64,000 bases of DNA, taken from positions 1 through 64,000 of the forward strand of contig JANOGW010000056.1 of NCBI GenBank assembly GCA_031406155.1, written 5' to 3'. Shown one piece after another: positions 52,207-60,168 of the stretch. The translations under genes were made by a program, and so were the position numbers. The DNA is from JACMNW01 sp031406155 (GTDB lineage Bacteria; Pseudomonadota; Alphaproteobacteria; Rhodobacterales; Rhodobacteraceae). The notes under the pieces were generated by a model, which saw only the letters and a program-made list of their open reading frames with translations, was not told the origin of the DNA and made no database searches. Each line of letters opens with the position of its first letter. Position 1 is the stretch's first letter.

Positions 52207-53310
52207 ATGTCGATCTTTGATTTCCTGACTGGTGAGTTTATCGACGTCATCTCTTGGGTCGATGACACACGCGACACCATGGTCTGGCGCTTTGAACGCA
52301 AGGACCACGCGATCAAATACGGTGCCAAGCTGACCGTTCGTGAAGGCCAATCCGCCGTCTTCATCCACGAGGGCCAGTTGGCCGATGTCTTCGGCCCCGG
52401 TCTTTACATCCTTGAGACCAACAACATGCCGATCCTGACGACCCTGCAACATTGGGATCACGGCTTCAATTCGCCCTTCAAGTCAGAGATTTACTTCGTC
52501 AACACCACCCGCTTCAATGATCTCAAATGGGGCACCAAGAACCCCATCATGTGCCGCGACCCCGAATTTGGGCCCGTCCGGCTGCGCAGCTATGGCACAT
52601 ATTCCATGCGCGTGTCCGATCCCGGCCGCTTCATGACAGAGATTGTCGGCACCGACGGCGAGTTCACGTCGGATGAAATCAGTTTCCAGATCCGCAACAT
52701 CATCGTGCAGGAGTTTTCCCGCAGCCTCGCCGCATCGGGCATCCCGGTGCTGGATATGGCTGCCAATACCGCTGACCTCGCCAAACTGGTCGCCACTGCC
52801 ATTGCCCCGAAAATCGCAGAATATGGCCTGACGCTACCGGAATTCTACATCGAGAACATCTCGTTGCCGGAAGAAGTTGAAAAAGCGCTGGATAAACGCA
52901 CCTCGATTGGCATCGTCGGGGATCTGAACAAATACATGCAGTTCAACGCCGCCGAAGGCATGTCGGCCGAAAACTCTGCAGCGGGCGGTGCCATGGCCGC
53001 TGGCATGGGCGCTGCAATGGGCCTCGGGATGGCGCAGAACGCAGGACCTTGGGGGGCATCGCCAAGCGCCCAGCCATCAGCACCTCCGCCAGCCCCGCCC
53101 GCCGCAGCCGCCGCAGTCTGGCACATCGCTGCCAATGGCGAGACCACCGGCCCGTTCGATCCCACCGCCCTTACGCAAATGGCAGCCAAAGGTACCCTCA
53201 CCACCGCAACCCTTGTCTGGACGCCCGGTCAGGACGGCTGGAAAGCCGCCGGCACCACAGCACTTGCCAGCCTGCTGACACACCAGCCGCCGCCCGCCCC
53301 CAAGGGCTGA
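52207..53310 (+). CDS. SPFH-domain (YdjI-like) protein with C-terminal GYF_2 domain
   Basis: This 367-residue protein has an N-terminal SPFH/virion-core-like domain to ~235 (MVWRFERKDHAIKYGAKLTV, VREGQSAVFIHEGQLADVF and GPGLYILETNNMPILTTLQ). A Gly/Ala/Met stretch (AAGGAMAAGMGAAMGLGM) and a Pro/Ala linker follow, then a GYF_2 domain from ~303 (VWHIAANGETTGPFDPTALT, LVWTPGQDGWKAAG). SPFH proteins of this group oligomerise at membranes; GYF_2 binds proline-rich peptides. ATG 52207 follows AAGGAGC. It lies three bases before the zinc-ribbon gene. Confidence 0.9.
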   Translation: MSIFDFLTGEFIDVISWVDDTRDTMVWRFERKDHAIKYGAKLTVREGQSAVFIHEGQLADVFGPGLYILETNNMPILTTLQHWDHGFNSPFKSEIYFVNTTRFNDLKWGTKNPIMCRDPEFGPVRLRSYGTYSMRVSDPGRFMTEIVGTDGEFTSDEISFQIRNIIVQEFSRSLAASGIPVLDMAANTADLAKLVATAIAPKIAEYGLTLPEFYIENISLPEEVEKALDKRTSIGIVGDLNKYMQFNAAEGMSAENSAAGGAMAAGMGAAMGLGMAQNAGPWGASPSAQPSAPPPAPPAAAAAVWHIAANGETTGPFDPTALTQMAAKGTLTTATLVWTPGQDGWKAAGTTALASLLTHQPPPAPKG

Positions 53311-53313
53311 TCG

Positions 53314-54456
53314 ATGCCCGCCGAGCCGCAAGAATTCCGCTATCCCTGCGATACATGCGGCTCCAGCCTGCGCTTTGCGCCGGGCCAGACCGATCTGGTC
53401 TGCCCGAACTGCGGCAACGCGCAACATATCGAACGCGCCACCCCGCGCGCCGTTACCCGCGCACTGGGCGAGTTGGACTTGCAACGCGGTTTGCGCGACG
53501 ACCTGCCGCAAGACGCGATGCGGGATATCCGCACCTCTCGGTGCCCCAATTGCGGTGCGCAGGTTGAATTTGACGGTGCGGCGCATGCGATGGATTGCCC
53601 GTTCTGCGCTTCGCCCGTGGTGGCAGATACCGGCACCCACCGGCAGATCAAGCCGCAGGCGCTGGTGCCTTTCGCGCTGACCGAAGCCCGCGCCCATGAT
53701 GCGCTGACGGCATGGCTGGGTAGCCTGTGGTTCGCGCCCTCCAGCCTGCTCGAATATACCCGCAAGGGCCGCGCGATGACTGGCATCTACGTGCCGTTCT
53801 GGACCTTCGACGCCGATACGCAAAGCCGGTATCACGGCCAGCGTGGCGATTATTACTACGAAACCCGCACTGTCACGGTGAACGTCAACGGCAAGCCGGA
53901 ACGGCGCCAGCAACAGGTGCGCCACACGCGCTGGTCCGCTGCGTCGGGCACGGTGGCACGCCCCTTTAACGACGTCATCGTCATGGCATCCACCAGCCTG
54001 CCGCAAAAACTCGGCGATGACCTGACCCCGTGGGACTTGGGCGCACTCGAACCCTACAGCCCCGACTATATCGCGGGCTTTCGCGCCGAGGGTTACACCA
54101 TCCCGTTAGCCGATGGCCATCAGATGGGCCGCGCAAAGATCGACGCCGTCATCCGCCAGGACGTCGCCCGCGATATCGGCGGCGACGAGCAACGCATCGA
54201 CACCGTCTCAACCGAGTACGGCACCGAGACTTTCAAGCACGTCTTGCTGCCAATCTGGACCGCAGCTTACAAATACAACGGCAAAAGCTTTCGCTTTTTG
54301 GTCAACGGCCAGACCGGCGAAGTGCAGGGCGAGCGCCCCTATTCGATCTGGAAGATCGCCCTCGCGGTAGTGGCGGTAGCAATCGTGGTCGCAGCCGCCG
54401 TCTACCTGACCGACCCCGAGGCGCTGGGTCTGCCGCCACCGGACTGGTTGCGGTAA
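53314..54456 (+). CDS. Zinc-ribbon membrane-anchored protein (YdjG-like)
   Basis: This 380-residue protein has two zinc ribbons: CDTCGSSLRFAPGQTDLVCP plus NCGN (residues 12-35) and CPNCGAQVEFDGAAHAMDCP plus FC (near 78-100). A beta-rich middle contains YVPFWTFDADTQSRYHGQRG, and a single membrane helix lies near the end (WKIALAVVAVAIVVAAAVYL). The layout matches YdjG of Bacillus, which with YdjH recruits the SPFH protein YdjI and PspA to the membrane; such proteins are often mislabelled PriA-like or TFIIB-like. It is the last gene of the module. Confidence 0.85.
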   Translation: MPAEPQEFRYPCDTCGSSLRFAPGQTDLVCPNCGNAQHIERATPRAVTRALGELDLQRGLRDDLPQDAMRDIRTSRCPNCGAQVEFDGAAHAMDCPFCASPVVADTGTHRQIKPQALVPFALTEARAHDALTAWLGSLWFAPSSLLEYTRKGRAMTGIYVPFWTFDADTQSRYHGQRGDYYYETRTVTVNVNGKPERRQQQVRHTRWSAASGTVARPFNDVIVMASTSLPQKLGDDLTPWDLGALEPYSPDYIAGFRAEGYTIPLADGHQMGRAKIDAVIRQDVARDIGGDEQRIDTVSTEYGTETFKHVLLPIWTAAYKYNGKSFRFLVNGQTGEVQGERPYSIWKIALAVVAVAIVVAAAVYLTDPEALGLPPPDWLR

Positions 54457-54488
54457 GGATCTTCCAGCAAACCAAAACGTGCCCGGCT

Positions 54489-54932
54489 TCAAGCCCCCTG
54501 ATCGTCGAGGCGAAAGACAAGCGCCTGGACCGGATGCATCACGGGACCCATGCAGCGCATAAGTCGAACCCGCGATCCGGCGGCGGCCTGTCCGGGTTTT
54601 ACGTCAAGTCTTGCCAGCAGCCGCGTATCGCTGCCAGTGATCTGCACCAGTGCGAATGTGGGGGTGCCCGGCCCTTGACCCAAAAGACTGCTTGCAGCCC
54701 CCGTGGTCAGCTGCGTGACAATTCCAGTTGGCGGCAGGTCGATCTGCTGCATGGGCGCGCCGTCCGATCCACACCGTGTGCGCGGCGGTGTGGTAACGAG
54801 CCCGCAGACCGGGCAGCGCGCGCCGATCAGCCGGCCCTCGCGCAACGCCTCAAAGAACGGTGTCAGCGCGCCGTAGCCGTGACGCCAGGTCAGCAACAGT
54901 GAAAGATCCGGCGGAAGCTCTTTCACGGTCAC
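54489..54932 (-). CDS. DUF35 zinc-ribbon/OB-fold protein
   Basis: This 147-residue protein has an N-terminal helix (LTPFFEALREGRLIGARC), a rubredoxin-like zinc ribbon with CPVCG and a degraded second half (RTRCGSDGAP), then an OB fold (GIVTQLTTGAASSLLGQGPG, DVKPGQAAAGSRVRLM). DUF35 proteins pair with thiolase-fold enzymes, feeding or positioning acyl-CoA. The start is GTG 54932 since it overlaps the thiolase gene stop (GTGA); GTG 54926 is possible. Only one CxxC pair is complete, so zinc binding may be lost. Confidence 0.85.
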   Translation of the reverse strand: MTVKELPPDLSLLLTWRHGYGALTPFFEALREGRLIGARCPVCGLVTTPPRTRCGSDGAPMQQIDLPPTGIVTQLTTGAASSLLGQGPGTPTFALVQITGSDTRLLARLDVKPGQAAAGSRVRLMRCMGPVMHPVQALVFRLDDQGA

Positions 54933-56119
54933 GGCTCGCACCTTTCCAGCACATGAGTAAAGTTGACAGTCGCAACTCCGCCATGGCAATCGACAACGCC
55001 TTTCTGAAACACACGGCCGGCCTGAAGGCCCCCGTGATAGCGCCCTTCCAGCAGGCGGCTGACCGTGATCGCCTGCGCTATCCCGGTCGCCCCCGGCGCG
55101 CCGCCCTGCCCGATCAGGCCGCCCGAAAGATTGATCGGCAAGGCCCCGCCAAGCCCATAACATCCATCGACCAGCCGGGCCGCAGCCCCGCCGTCGGGTG
55201 CCAGGCCCAATGCCTCGATCCCCTGCAGTTCCGCGCCGGTGTAGCTGTCATAAACCTCGGCCACGTCGATCTGGCGGGCGGGATCGGTGATGCCTGCCAT
55301 CACGTAGGCAGCCTGCGCCGCACGCCGCTTTGCCACGAACAAGCCCGGCGTCGCACGCTCGCCCAACCGCATGGCATCGGTGGAACTGCCCGATCCGGTG
55401 ATCTGCGTCCTTGGCCGGTCTTTCCGCGTCGGTGCCGCGTCCGGATGCGCCAGCACAAGGGCGGCAGCCCCGTCACTGATCACGCTGCAATCAAGCCGTC
55501 GATAGGGTGTGCTGATCATGGCCGAGGCCAGAACATCCTCAACCGAGATCGCCATTGGCGCATGCGCGAGGGGGTTGAGGCAGGCATTGCCGTGGTTCTT
55601 GACCGACACATGCGCCAGTTGCCGCATCGTCGTGCCGTGCCGGGCCATGTGATCTTGCAACGACAGTGCGTAAAGCATGGTTGCCGTCACACCGGCCCAG
55701 CCTTCAAGATCAGCATCAAACGACAGGCCGTAAACCGACCTCGTATCATCGCCTGTCAGATGGCTTGCCGCCTGTTCAAAGCCGATCACGAGAACACGCC
55801 GTGCAAACCCCGACAGCACATGCATGACCGCCATCCGCAAAGCGGCCCCGCCGCTGCCACCGCCTGCCTCCACCCGGACAACCGGCACCCCGACAAGGCC
55901 AATCTCGTCCACCAACAGGGGCGCGGGCGACACCTGCATTGAAAAAAAGTCTGTCTCCGACGCGACGACAACGGCGTCAATCTCGTGCCGGTCAATCTGC
56001 GCATCCTCAAGCGCGGCAGCACAGGCCACGCGCACCCAGTCGCGAAACCCGGTGCCGTCCTTGTTCCGCCGGAACGGCACCTGACCACAGCCCAGAATAA
56101 CCGGATTTGATGCTTGCAC
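54929..56119 (-). CDS. Thiolase-fold (SCP2-like) protein lacking canonical catalytic residues
   Basis: This 396-residue thiolase-superfamily protein has clear fold motifs: N-terminal VILGCGQVPFRRNKDG, EVYDSYTGAELQGIEALGLA and a C-terminal glycine block NLSGGLIGQGGAPGATGIAQ. The nucleophile loop reads VEAGGGSGGAALRMAV, with no cysteine where active thiolases have CASG, and the GHP histidine motif is GGAP. It therefore probably does not perform ordinary Claisen chemistry. With its coupled DUF35 partner it recalls the Ltp2/ChsH2-type aldolase pairs of steroid side-chain degradation. The start is GTG 56119 after GAAGG. It is divergent from the phosphorylase operon. Confidence 0.85.
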   Translation of the reverse strand: MQASNPVILGCGQVPFRRNKDGTGFRDWVRVACAAALEDAQIDRHEIDAVVVASETDFFSMQVSPAPLLVDEIGLVGVPVVRVEAGGGSGGAALRMAVMHVLSGFARRVLVIGFEQAASHLTGDDTRSVYGLSFDADLEGWAGVTATMLYALSLQDHMARHGTTMRQLAHVSVKNHGNACLNPLAHAPMAISVEDVLASAMISTPYRRLDCSVISDGAAALVLAHPDAAPTRKDRPRTQITGSGSSTDAMRLGERATPGLFVAKRRAAQAAYVMAGITDPARQIDVAEVYDSYTGAELQGIEALGLAPDGGAAARLVDGCYGLGGALPINLSGGLIGQGGAPGATGIAQAITVSRLLEGRYHGGLQAGRVFQKGVVDCHGGVATVNFTHVLERCEP

Positions 56120-56308
56120 GCGCCTTCACCACCCCTGCGTCGCCTGATCGACCGACCTGAGAGCCAACTTCATTCTGCCGTGCGTGGCACGCAACCACAA
56201 AGTCAGATGCCGGACGGAATTCTTCTTGACAAGGGGAACTCTTTCCAACGAATTTGTAAATACAAATAGTGCCCACGCCGCGCCCATCGTGCCACTTTGA
56301 AAGAGCCT

Positions 56309-57085
56309 ATGGCCATACTCGATCTGCCGTCCGATTGCTGGCACAGCGCCTTGGGTATCGCCAAGGGGCAGCAGCCGACAGCACTGGTGCTGGAAGGCAC
56401 CTGGTGGCGCGAAAGGGCCACGCGCAATCGGCTGGCCTGTCTCAGCGATGTTCGCGAAACCGCCTTTCCCGACATCTTCATCGGGCGGCATGGCAACTTC
56501 GAGGTAGCTTATTGCTGCGCCTACGGGGCCGCCCGCGCGGTTGAGCCGGCGCATATCTTCGCCCAGATGGGGACCCCTTTGCTGATCCAGATCGGCACCT
56601 GCGGGGCGGTGGATGCGGCACTGGAAACAGGCACCGTCATGGTGCCGGACCGGGTGATCGGCCGCGACGGCGTCTCACAGCATTATGCTGCCACCAACGG
56701 CATAATGCTGGATGCAGCCAATTCAGTGCTCGCCCGGAAAATACTGGACCGCAATGCAGTGCCCGCCACCAACGGTCTGCATCTGACCTGGCCAAGTCTG
56801 TTTGCGCAGTCAGACGCGATGTGCGCAGAATGGGCCAATGAGGGGGTACGCACTGTCGATATGGAAACCGCAGCCGTCGCCGCCGTGGCGCATCGGTTTG
56901 GTGCAAGTGCCGTGGCGACGCTAACCGTCTGGGACGCGCTTTCGGCTGGCAAAAGCTTTCTCGACCCGCTGACAGCGGCGCAATCGGCAGCCTTGGCGAA
57001 GGCCGACACATTGGTCTTTGACGTGGCGCTTGAACTGGCCGCACAGGTGGAACAGGCGCGAAATTCTTACAACAAAAACCCCTGA
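56309..57085 (+). CDS. Nucleoside phosphorylase-family enzyme
   Basis: This 258-residue member of the PNP_UDP_1 superfamily has LIQIGTCGAVDAALETGTVM near 90-110 (phosphate and substrate loop) and GVRTVDMETAAVAAVAHRFG near 180-200, where the DME Glu would hold the ribose hydroxyls. Relatives include uridine phosphorylase and MTA/SAH nucleosidase; the exact substrate is unclear. ATG 56309 was chosen after GAAAGAG; a TTG 12 bases earlier is less likely. It leads the transport and kinase operon, 58 bases before the binding protein gene, suggesting the imported compound is nucleoside-like. Confidence 0.85.
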   Translation: MAILDLPSDCWHSALGIAKGQQPTALVLEGTWWRERATRNRLACLSDVRETAFPDIFIGRHGNFEVAYCCAYGAARAVEPAHIFAQMGTPLLIQIGTCGAVDAALETGTVMVPDRVIGRDGVSQHYAATNGIMLDAANSVLARKILDRNAVPATNGLHLTWPSLFAQSDAMCAEWANEGVRTVDMETAAVAAVAHRFGASAVATLTVWDALSAGKSFLDPLTAAQSAALAKADTLVFDVALELAAQVEQARNSYNKNP

Positions 57086-57143
57086 CAAAGCGAATAACAG
57101 GGGGCAACCACATGAACCGCAACCAATCCGGGAGGACCAAGAC

Positions 57144-58385
57144 ATGACACTGACAAGACGCATTTTATTGTCCACGGCCGCTGCACTGACGGTGTTGTCG
57201 GCACAGCAGGTCACCGCAGATACCGCCGATGGCGACGCCCTGAATGCGATGACCTGGGATCAGGTGGTCGAACAGGCCAAGGGCGGCACCGTAAACTGGT
57301 TCCTGTGGGGCGGGGCCGACAATATCAACCAGTATGTGTCCGACTATGTTGGCGGCATTCTGAAAGACCAGTACGACATCACCCTGAACCGTGTCGGGCT
57401 GACCGACACGGTCGAGGCGGTGAACATCGTGCTGGGCGAAAAGGAATCCGGTGTGCTTGATGCCGGATCGGTCGACATGATCTGGATCAACGGCGAGAAT
57501 TTCCGCACCATGAAGCAAGGCGGGCTGGCCTATTGCGGCTATACCGAACTGCTGCCGAACAATGCGCTGATCAACTGGGACAATCCGGCGATTGCGAACG
57601 ATTTCGGCGTGCCGGTCGATGGCTGCGAAGTGCCGTGGTCCAAGGCGCAGTTCGCCTTTGCCCATGACAGCGTCAAGACCCCGAACCCGCCCAAGTCTAT
57701 TGCCGAACTGATCGACTGGATCAAGGCGAACCCCGGCCAGTTCACCTATCCAGCCGCCCCGGATTTCACCGGCGCCGTGTTCGTGCGGCATGTCTTCTAC
57801 CATGTCGCAGGCGGCCCCGCCAACCTGCTGGGCGAATTCGATCAGGCCAAATACGACGAGATTGCCACCAAGACCTGGGCACTGCTGAACGAGCTGGAGC
57901 CGTTCTTGTGGCGCGAAGGGCAGACGTATCCGAACTCGATCACCCAGTTGAACGAGCTGTTTGCCAATGGCGAGGTCGCGCTCAATTTCAACTATGAACC
58001 GTCACAGTTCGGCATTGCGGTACTGGCCGGCACCTATCCCGAAACCACCCGGTCCTACGGGCTGACCGATGGCACCATCGGAAACACGAACTACACCATC
58101 ATCCCGTTCAATTCGCCCAATAAGGCGGCAGCACTGGTCTTGCAAAACGTGCTGCTGTCAGGCGAGGCGCAGTATGAAAAGGCCAGACCGGATATCTGGG
58201 GCACCGCACCTGCGATCGAGGTCAGCCGCACCTCGCCAGACATAAAGGCGCAGTTTGCCTCGATCGTGGCGCCGCCTTCGGTGGTGTCTGATGAAGAACT
58301 GGGCAAGAACGCGCTGCCCGAACTGCAATCGGGCTGGATCTCGGCCATCGAACGGGGCTGGATTGAAAACGTCGCCCAGAAATAG
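57144..58385 (+). CDS. ABC transporter substrate-binding protein (YnjB-like)
   Basis: This 413-residue periplasmic binding protein has signal peptide LTRRILLSTAAALTVLSA, cut near VTADTA. Mature motifs are GGTVNWFLWGGADNINQYVS, VDMIWINGENFRTMKQGGLA and ALNFNYEPSQFGIAVLAGTY, as in the YnjB/COG4134 family that accompanies YnjC and YnjD. The ligand is unknown. ATG 57144 follows GGGAGGACC. A strong stem-loop follows the stop, which typically keeps the binding-protein mRNA more abundant than the permease part. Confidence 0.88.
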   Translation: MTLTRRILLSTAAALTVLSAQQVTADTADGDALNAMTWDQVVEQAKGGTVNWFLWGGADNINQYVSDYVGGILKDQYDITLNRVGLTDTVEAVNIVLGEKESGVLDAGSVDMIWINGENFRTMKQGGLAYCGYTELLPNNALINWDNPAIANDFGVPVDGCEVPWSKAQFAFAHDSVKTPNPPKSIAELIDWIKANPGQFTYPAAPDFTGAVFVRHVFYHVAGGPANLLGEFDQAKYDEIATKTWALLNELEPFLWREGQTYPNSITQLNELFANGEVALNFNYEPSQFGIAVLAGTYPETTRSYGLTDGTIGNTNYTIIPFNSPNKAAALVLQNVLLSGEAQYEKARPDIWGTAPAIEVSRTSPDIKAQFASIVAPPSVVSDEELGKNALPELQSGWISAIERGWIENVAQK

Positions 58386-58408
58386 CGGCAGTCACAGCAC
58401 ATCATAAT

Positions 58409-58437
58409 CCCCCGCGGCGGCGAAAGCGCCGCGGGGG
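58409..58437 (+). promoter_or_regulatory. Intercistronic stem-loop after the binding-protein gene
   Basis: CCCCCGCGGCG and CGCCGCGGGGG form a perfect 11-bp stem with a seven-base loop and no T run. It is placed 23 bases after the binding-protein stop and 48 bases before the permease start, fitting a 3'-end protecting or partially terminating hairpin that sets unequal expression. Confidence 0.7.
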
Positions 58438-58485
58438 CCCGCGCGCGTGGAATGTTTCAATGCCAAAGAAAGGCCGTCCAACCCG

Positions 58486-59343
58486 ATGACTGACCGCATG
58501 CGCATCGTTCTGCTGCTTGCCCCGGCGATGCTGGTCATCACAGTGCTGTTTTTCGGCGGCCTGGCGGTGGGGTTGATGCGGTCCTTCAACTACATGCCGG
58601 TGATCGGGCTGACAGAACCCAATTTCGACGCCTATGTCGCGGTGTTCACCTCACGCGAGTTCTATCAGTCGTTCCTTTTGACCTTTCACATCGCGTTCAC
58701 CTCGACCGTCATCTCATCGGTGCTGGCGATCTGGGCGGCACTGCTGCTGCGTCGTCAGTTTCTGGGCAAGGCCGTCATCAACTTTCTGTTTCAGTTGAAC
58801 CTGACGGTGCCGCATCTGGTCGGGGCCATCGGCATTCTGTACCTCTTTTCGCAATCGGGCAGCTTTGCGCGGCTGGCCTACGAATGGCAGCTGATCGCCA
58901 AACCCGGCGACTTTCCGGCTTTGGTGTTTGATCCCTATGCCATTGGCATCATTCTGCAATATGTCTGGAAAGAGATCCCCTTCATCGGCGTCATCGTGCT
59001 GGCCAACATGCAGGCGATCGGGACGGATTACGAAGCGGTGGGCCGGTCGCTGGGCGCAAACCGCTGGCAGGCGTTTCGCTATGTGCTGCTGCCGATGATC
59101 TTTCCTGGTGTTCTGTCGGCGTCGGTGATGGTGTTTGCCTTCACCTTCGGCGCGTATGAGATCCCCGCGATCCTTGGCCAGAACTTCCCCGCCGCCCTGC
59201 CGGTGCTGGCGTACCGCAAGTACACCGATGTCGATCTGGCCGCGCGCCCCGAGGCGATGGCGATGGCGATGGTGATCGCCGTGCTTAGCGCCGTCATGAT
59301 CTTTTTGTACCTGCGCTATTGGCGCCGCAGCATCCGGAGATAG
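58486..59343 (+). CDS. ABC transporter permease 1
   Basis: This 285-residue membrane component has about six helices starting VLLLAPAMLVITVLFFGGLA. The EAA loop reads YEAVGRSLGANRWQAFRYVL near 190-210, where the ATPase docks. Other segments are ISSVLAIWAALLLRRQFLGK and ASVMVFAFTFGAYEIPAILG. ATG 58486 was chosen since the preceding in-frame GTG (58447) lacks a ribosome-binding site. It is followed three bases later by the second permease gene. Confidence 0.9.
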   Translation: MTDRMRIVLLLAPAMLVITVLFFGGLAVGLMRSFNYMPVIGLTEPNFDAYVAVFTSREFYQSFLLTFHIAFTSTVISSVLAIWAALLLRRQFLGKAVINFLFQLNLTVPHLVGAIGILYLFSQSGSFARLAYEWQLIAKPGDFPALVFDPYAIGIILQYVWKEIPFIGVIVLANMQAIGTDYEAVGRSLGANRWQAFRYVLLPMIFPGVLSASVMVFAFTFGAYEIPAILGQNFPAALPVLAYRKYTDVDLAARPEAMAMAMVIAVLSAVMIFLYLRYWRRSIRR

Positions 59344-59346
59344 GCC

Positions 59347-60168
59347 ATGCGACGCGATCCCCTGGCCCTTCGCAGCTTTCGTGTCCTGACCGGGGCGCTG
59401 CTGATCGTCTGGCTGGTGCTGCCGCTGGTGCCGCTGGCGATCTGGTCATTCGCCCGCGGCTGGCGCTTTCCGGATCTGCTGCCACAGGAATGGTCGCTGA
59501 AGGCATGGAGCTATGCGCTGTCTGATACCTCGGGCGTGGTGGGCAGCCTCGGGTTGACCATCGGCATTTCGGCGGGGGCGACGGTGCTGTCGATCCTTGT
59601 GGGCGTGCCTGCAGGCCGCGCCTTGGGGATGTACCGGTTTCGCGGCAAACAGGTGGTCGAACTGATGATCCTTGCCCCCACCATTGTTCCCGGCATCGCG
59701 GTGGCGCTTGGCATCCACTCGGTCTTTATCGCGATGGGACTGACCAATACCGTGACCGGCGTGATGCTGGTGCATCTGGTGCCGACATTGCCCTACATGG
59801 TGCTGGTGATGGCCGGCATCTTCGCCAATTTCGACCCCTCGTTCGAGGCGCAGGCGCGCAGCCTTGGCGCAAGCCCGGTGCAGACATTCTGGTACGTCAC
59901 CCTGCCCGCCATCCTGCCCGGCATCATCGTGGGCGGCATGTTCGCCTTTCTGGTATCGTGGAGCCAGTACATCCTGACCCTGCTGATCGGCGGCGGGCGC
60001 GTGGTGACCCTGCCGTTGTTGCTGTTCAACTTCGCCACGTCCGGGCGAAATGACATCACCGGGGCGATCGGCATGATCTATATCCTGCCCGGGATTCTGA
60101 TCCTTTTGCTGACCGCCCGGCATCTGTCGGGACAAAGCGGCGCAGTCGGGGGATTTGGCCGGCTATGA
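59347..60168 (+). CDS. ABC transporter permease 2
   Basis: This 273-residue partner permease has helices from LTGALLIVWLVLPLVPLAIW onward. The EAA loop reads FEAQARSLGASPVQTFWYVT near 168-187. It ends in the helix GMIYILPGILILLLTARHL. Its stop overlaps the ATPase gene start by four bases (ATGA), so subunits are made together. Confidence 0.9.
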   Translation: MRRDPLALRSFRVLTGALLIVWLVLPLVPLAIWSFARGWRFPDLLPQEWSLKAWSYALSDTSGVVGSLGLTIGISAGATVLSILVGVPAGRALGMYRFRGKQVVELMILAPTIVPGIAVALGIHSVFIAMGLTNTVTGVMLVHLVPTLPYMVLVMAGIFANFDPSFEAQARSLGASPVQTFWYVTLPAILPGIIVGGMFAFLVSWSQYILTLLIGGGRVVTLPLLLFNFATSGRNDITGAIGMIYILPGILILLLTARHLSGQSGAVGGFGRL

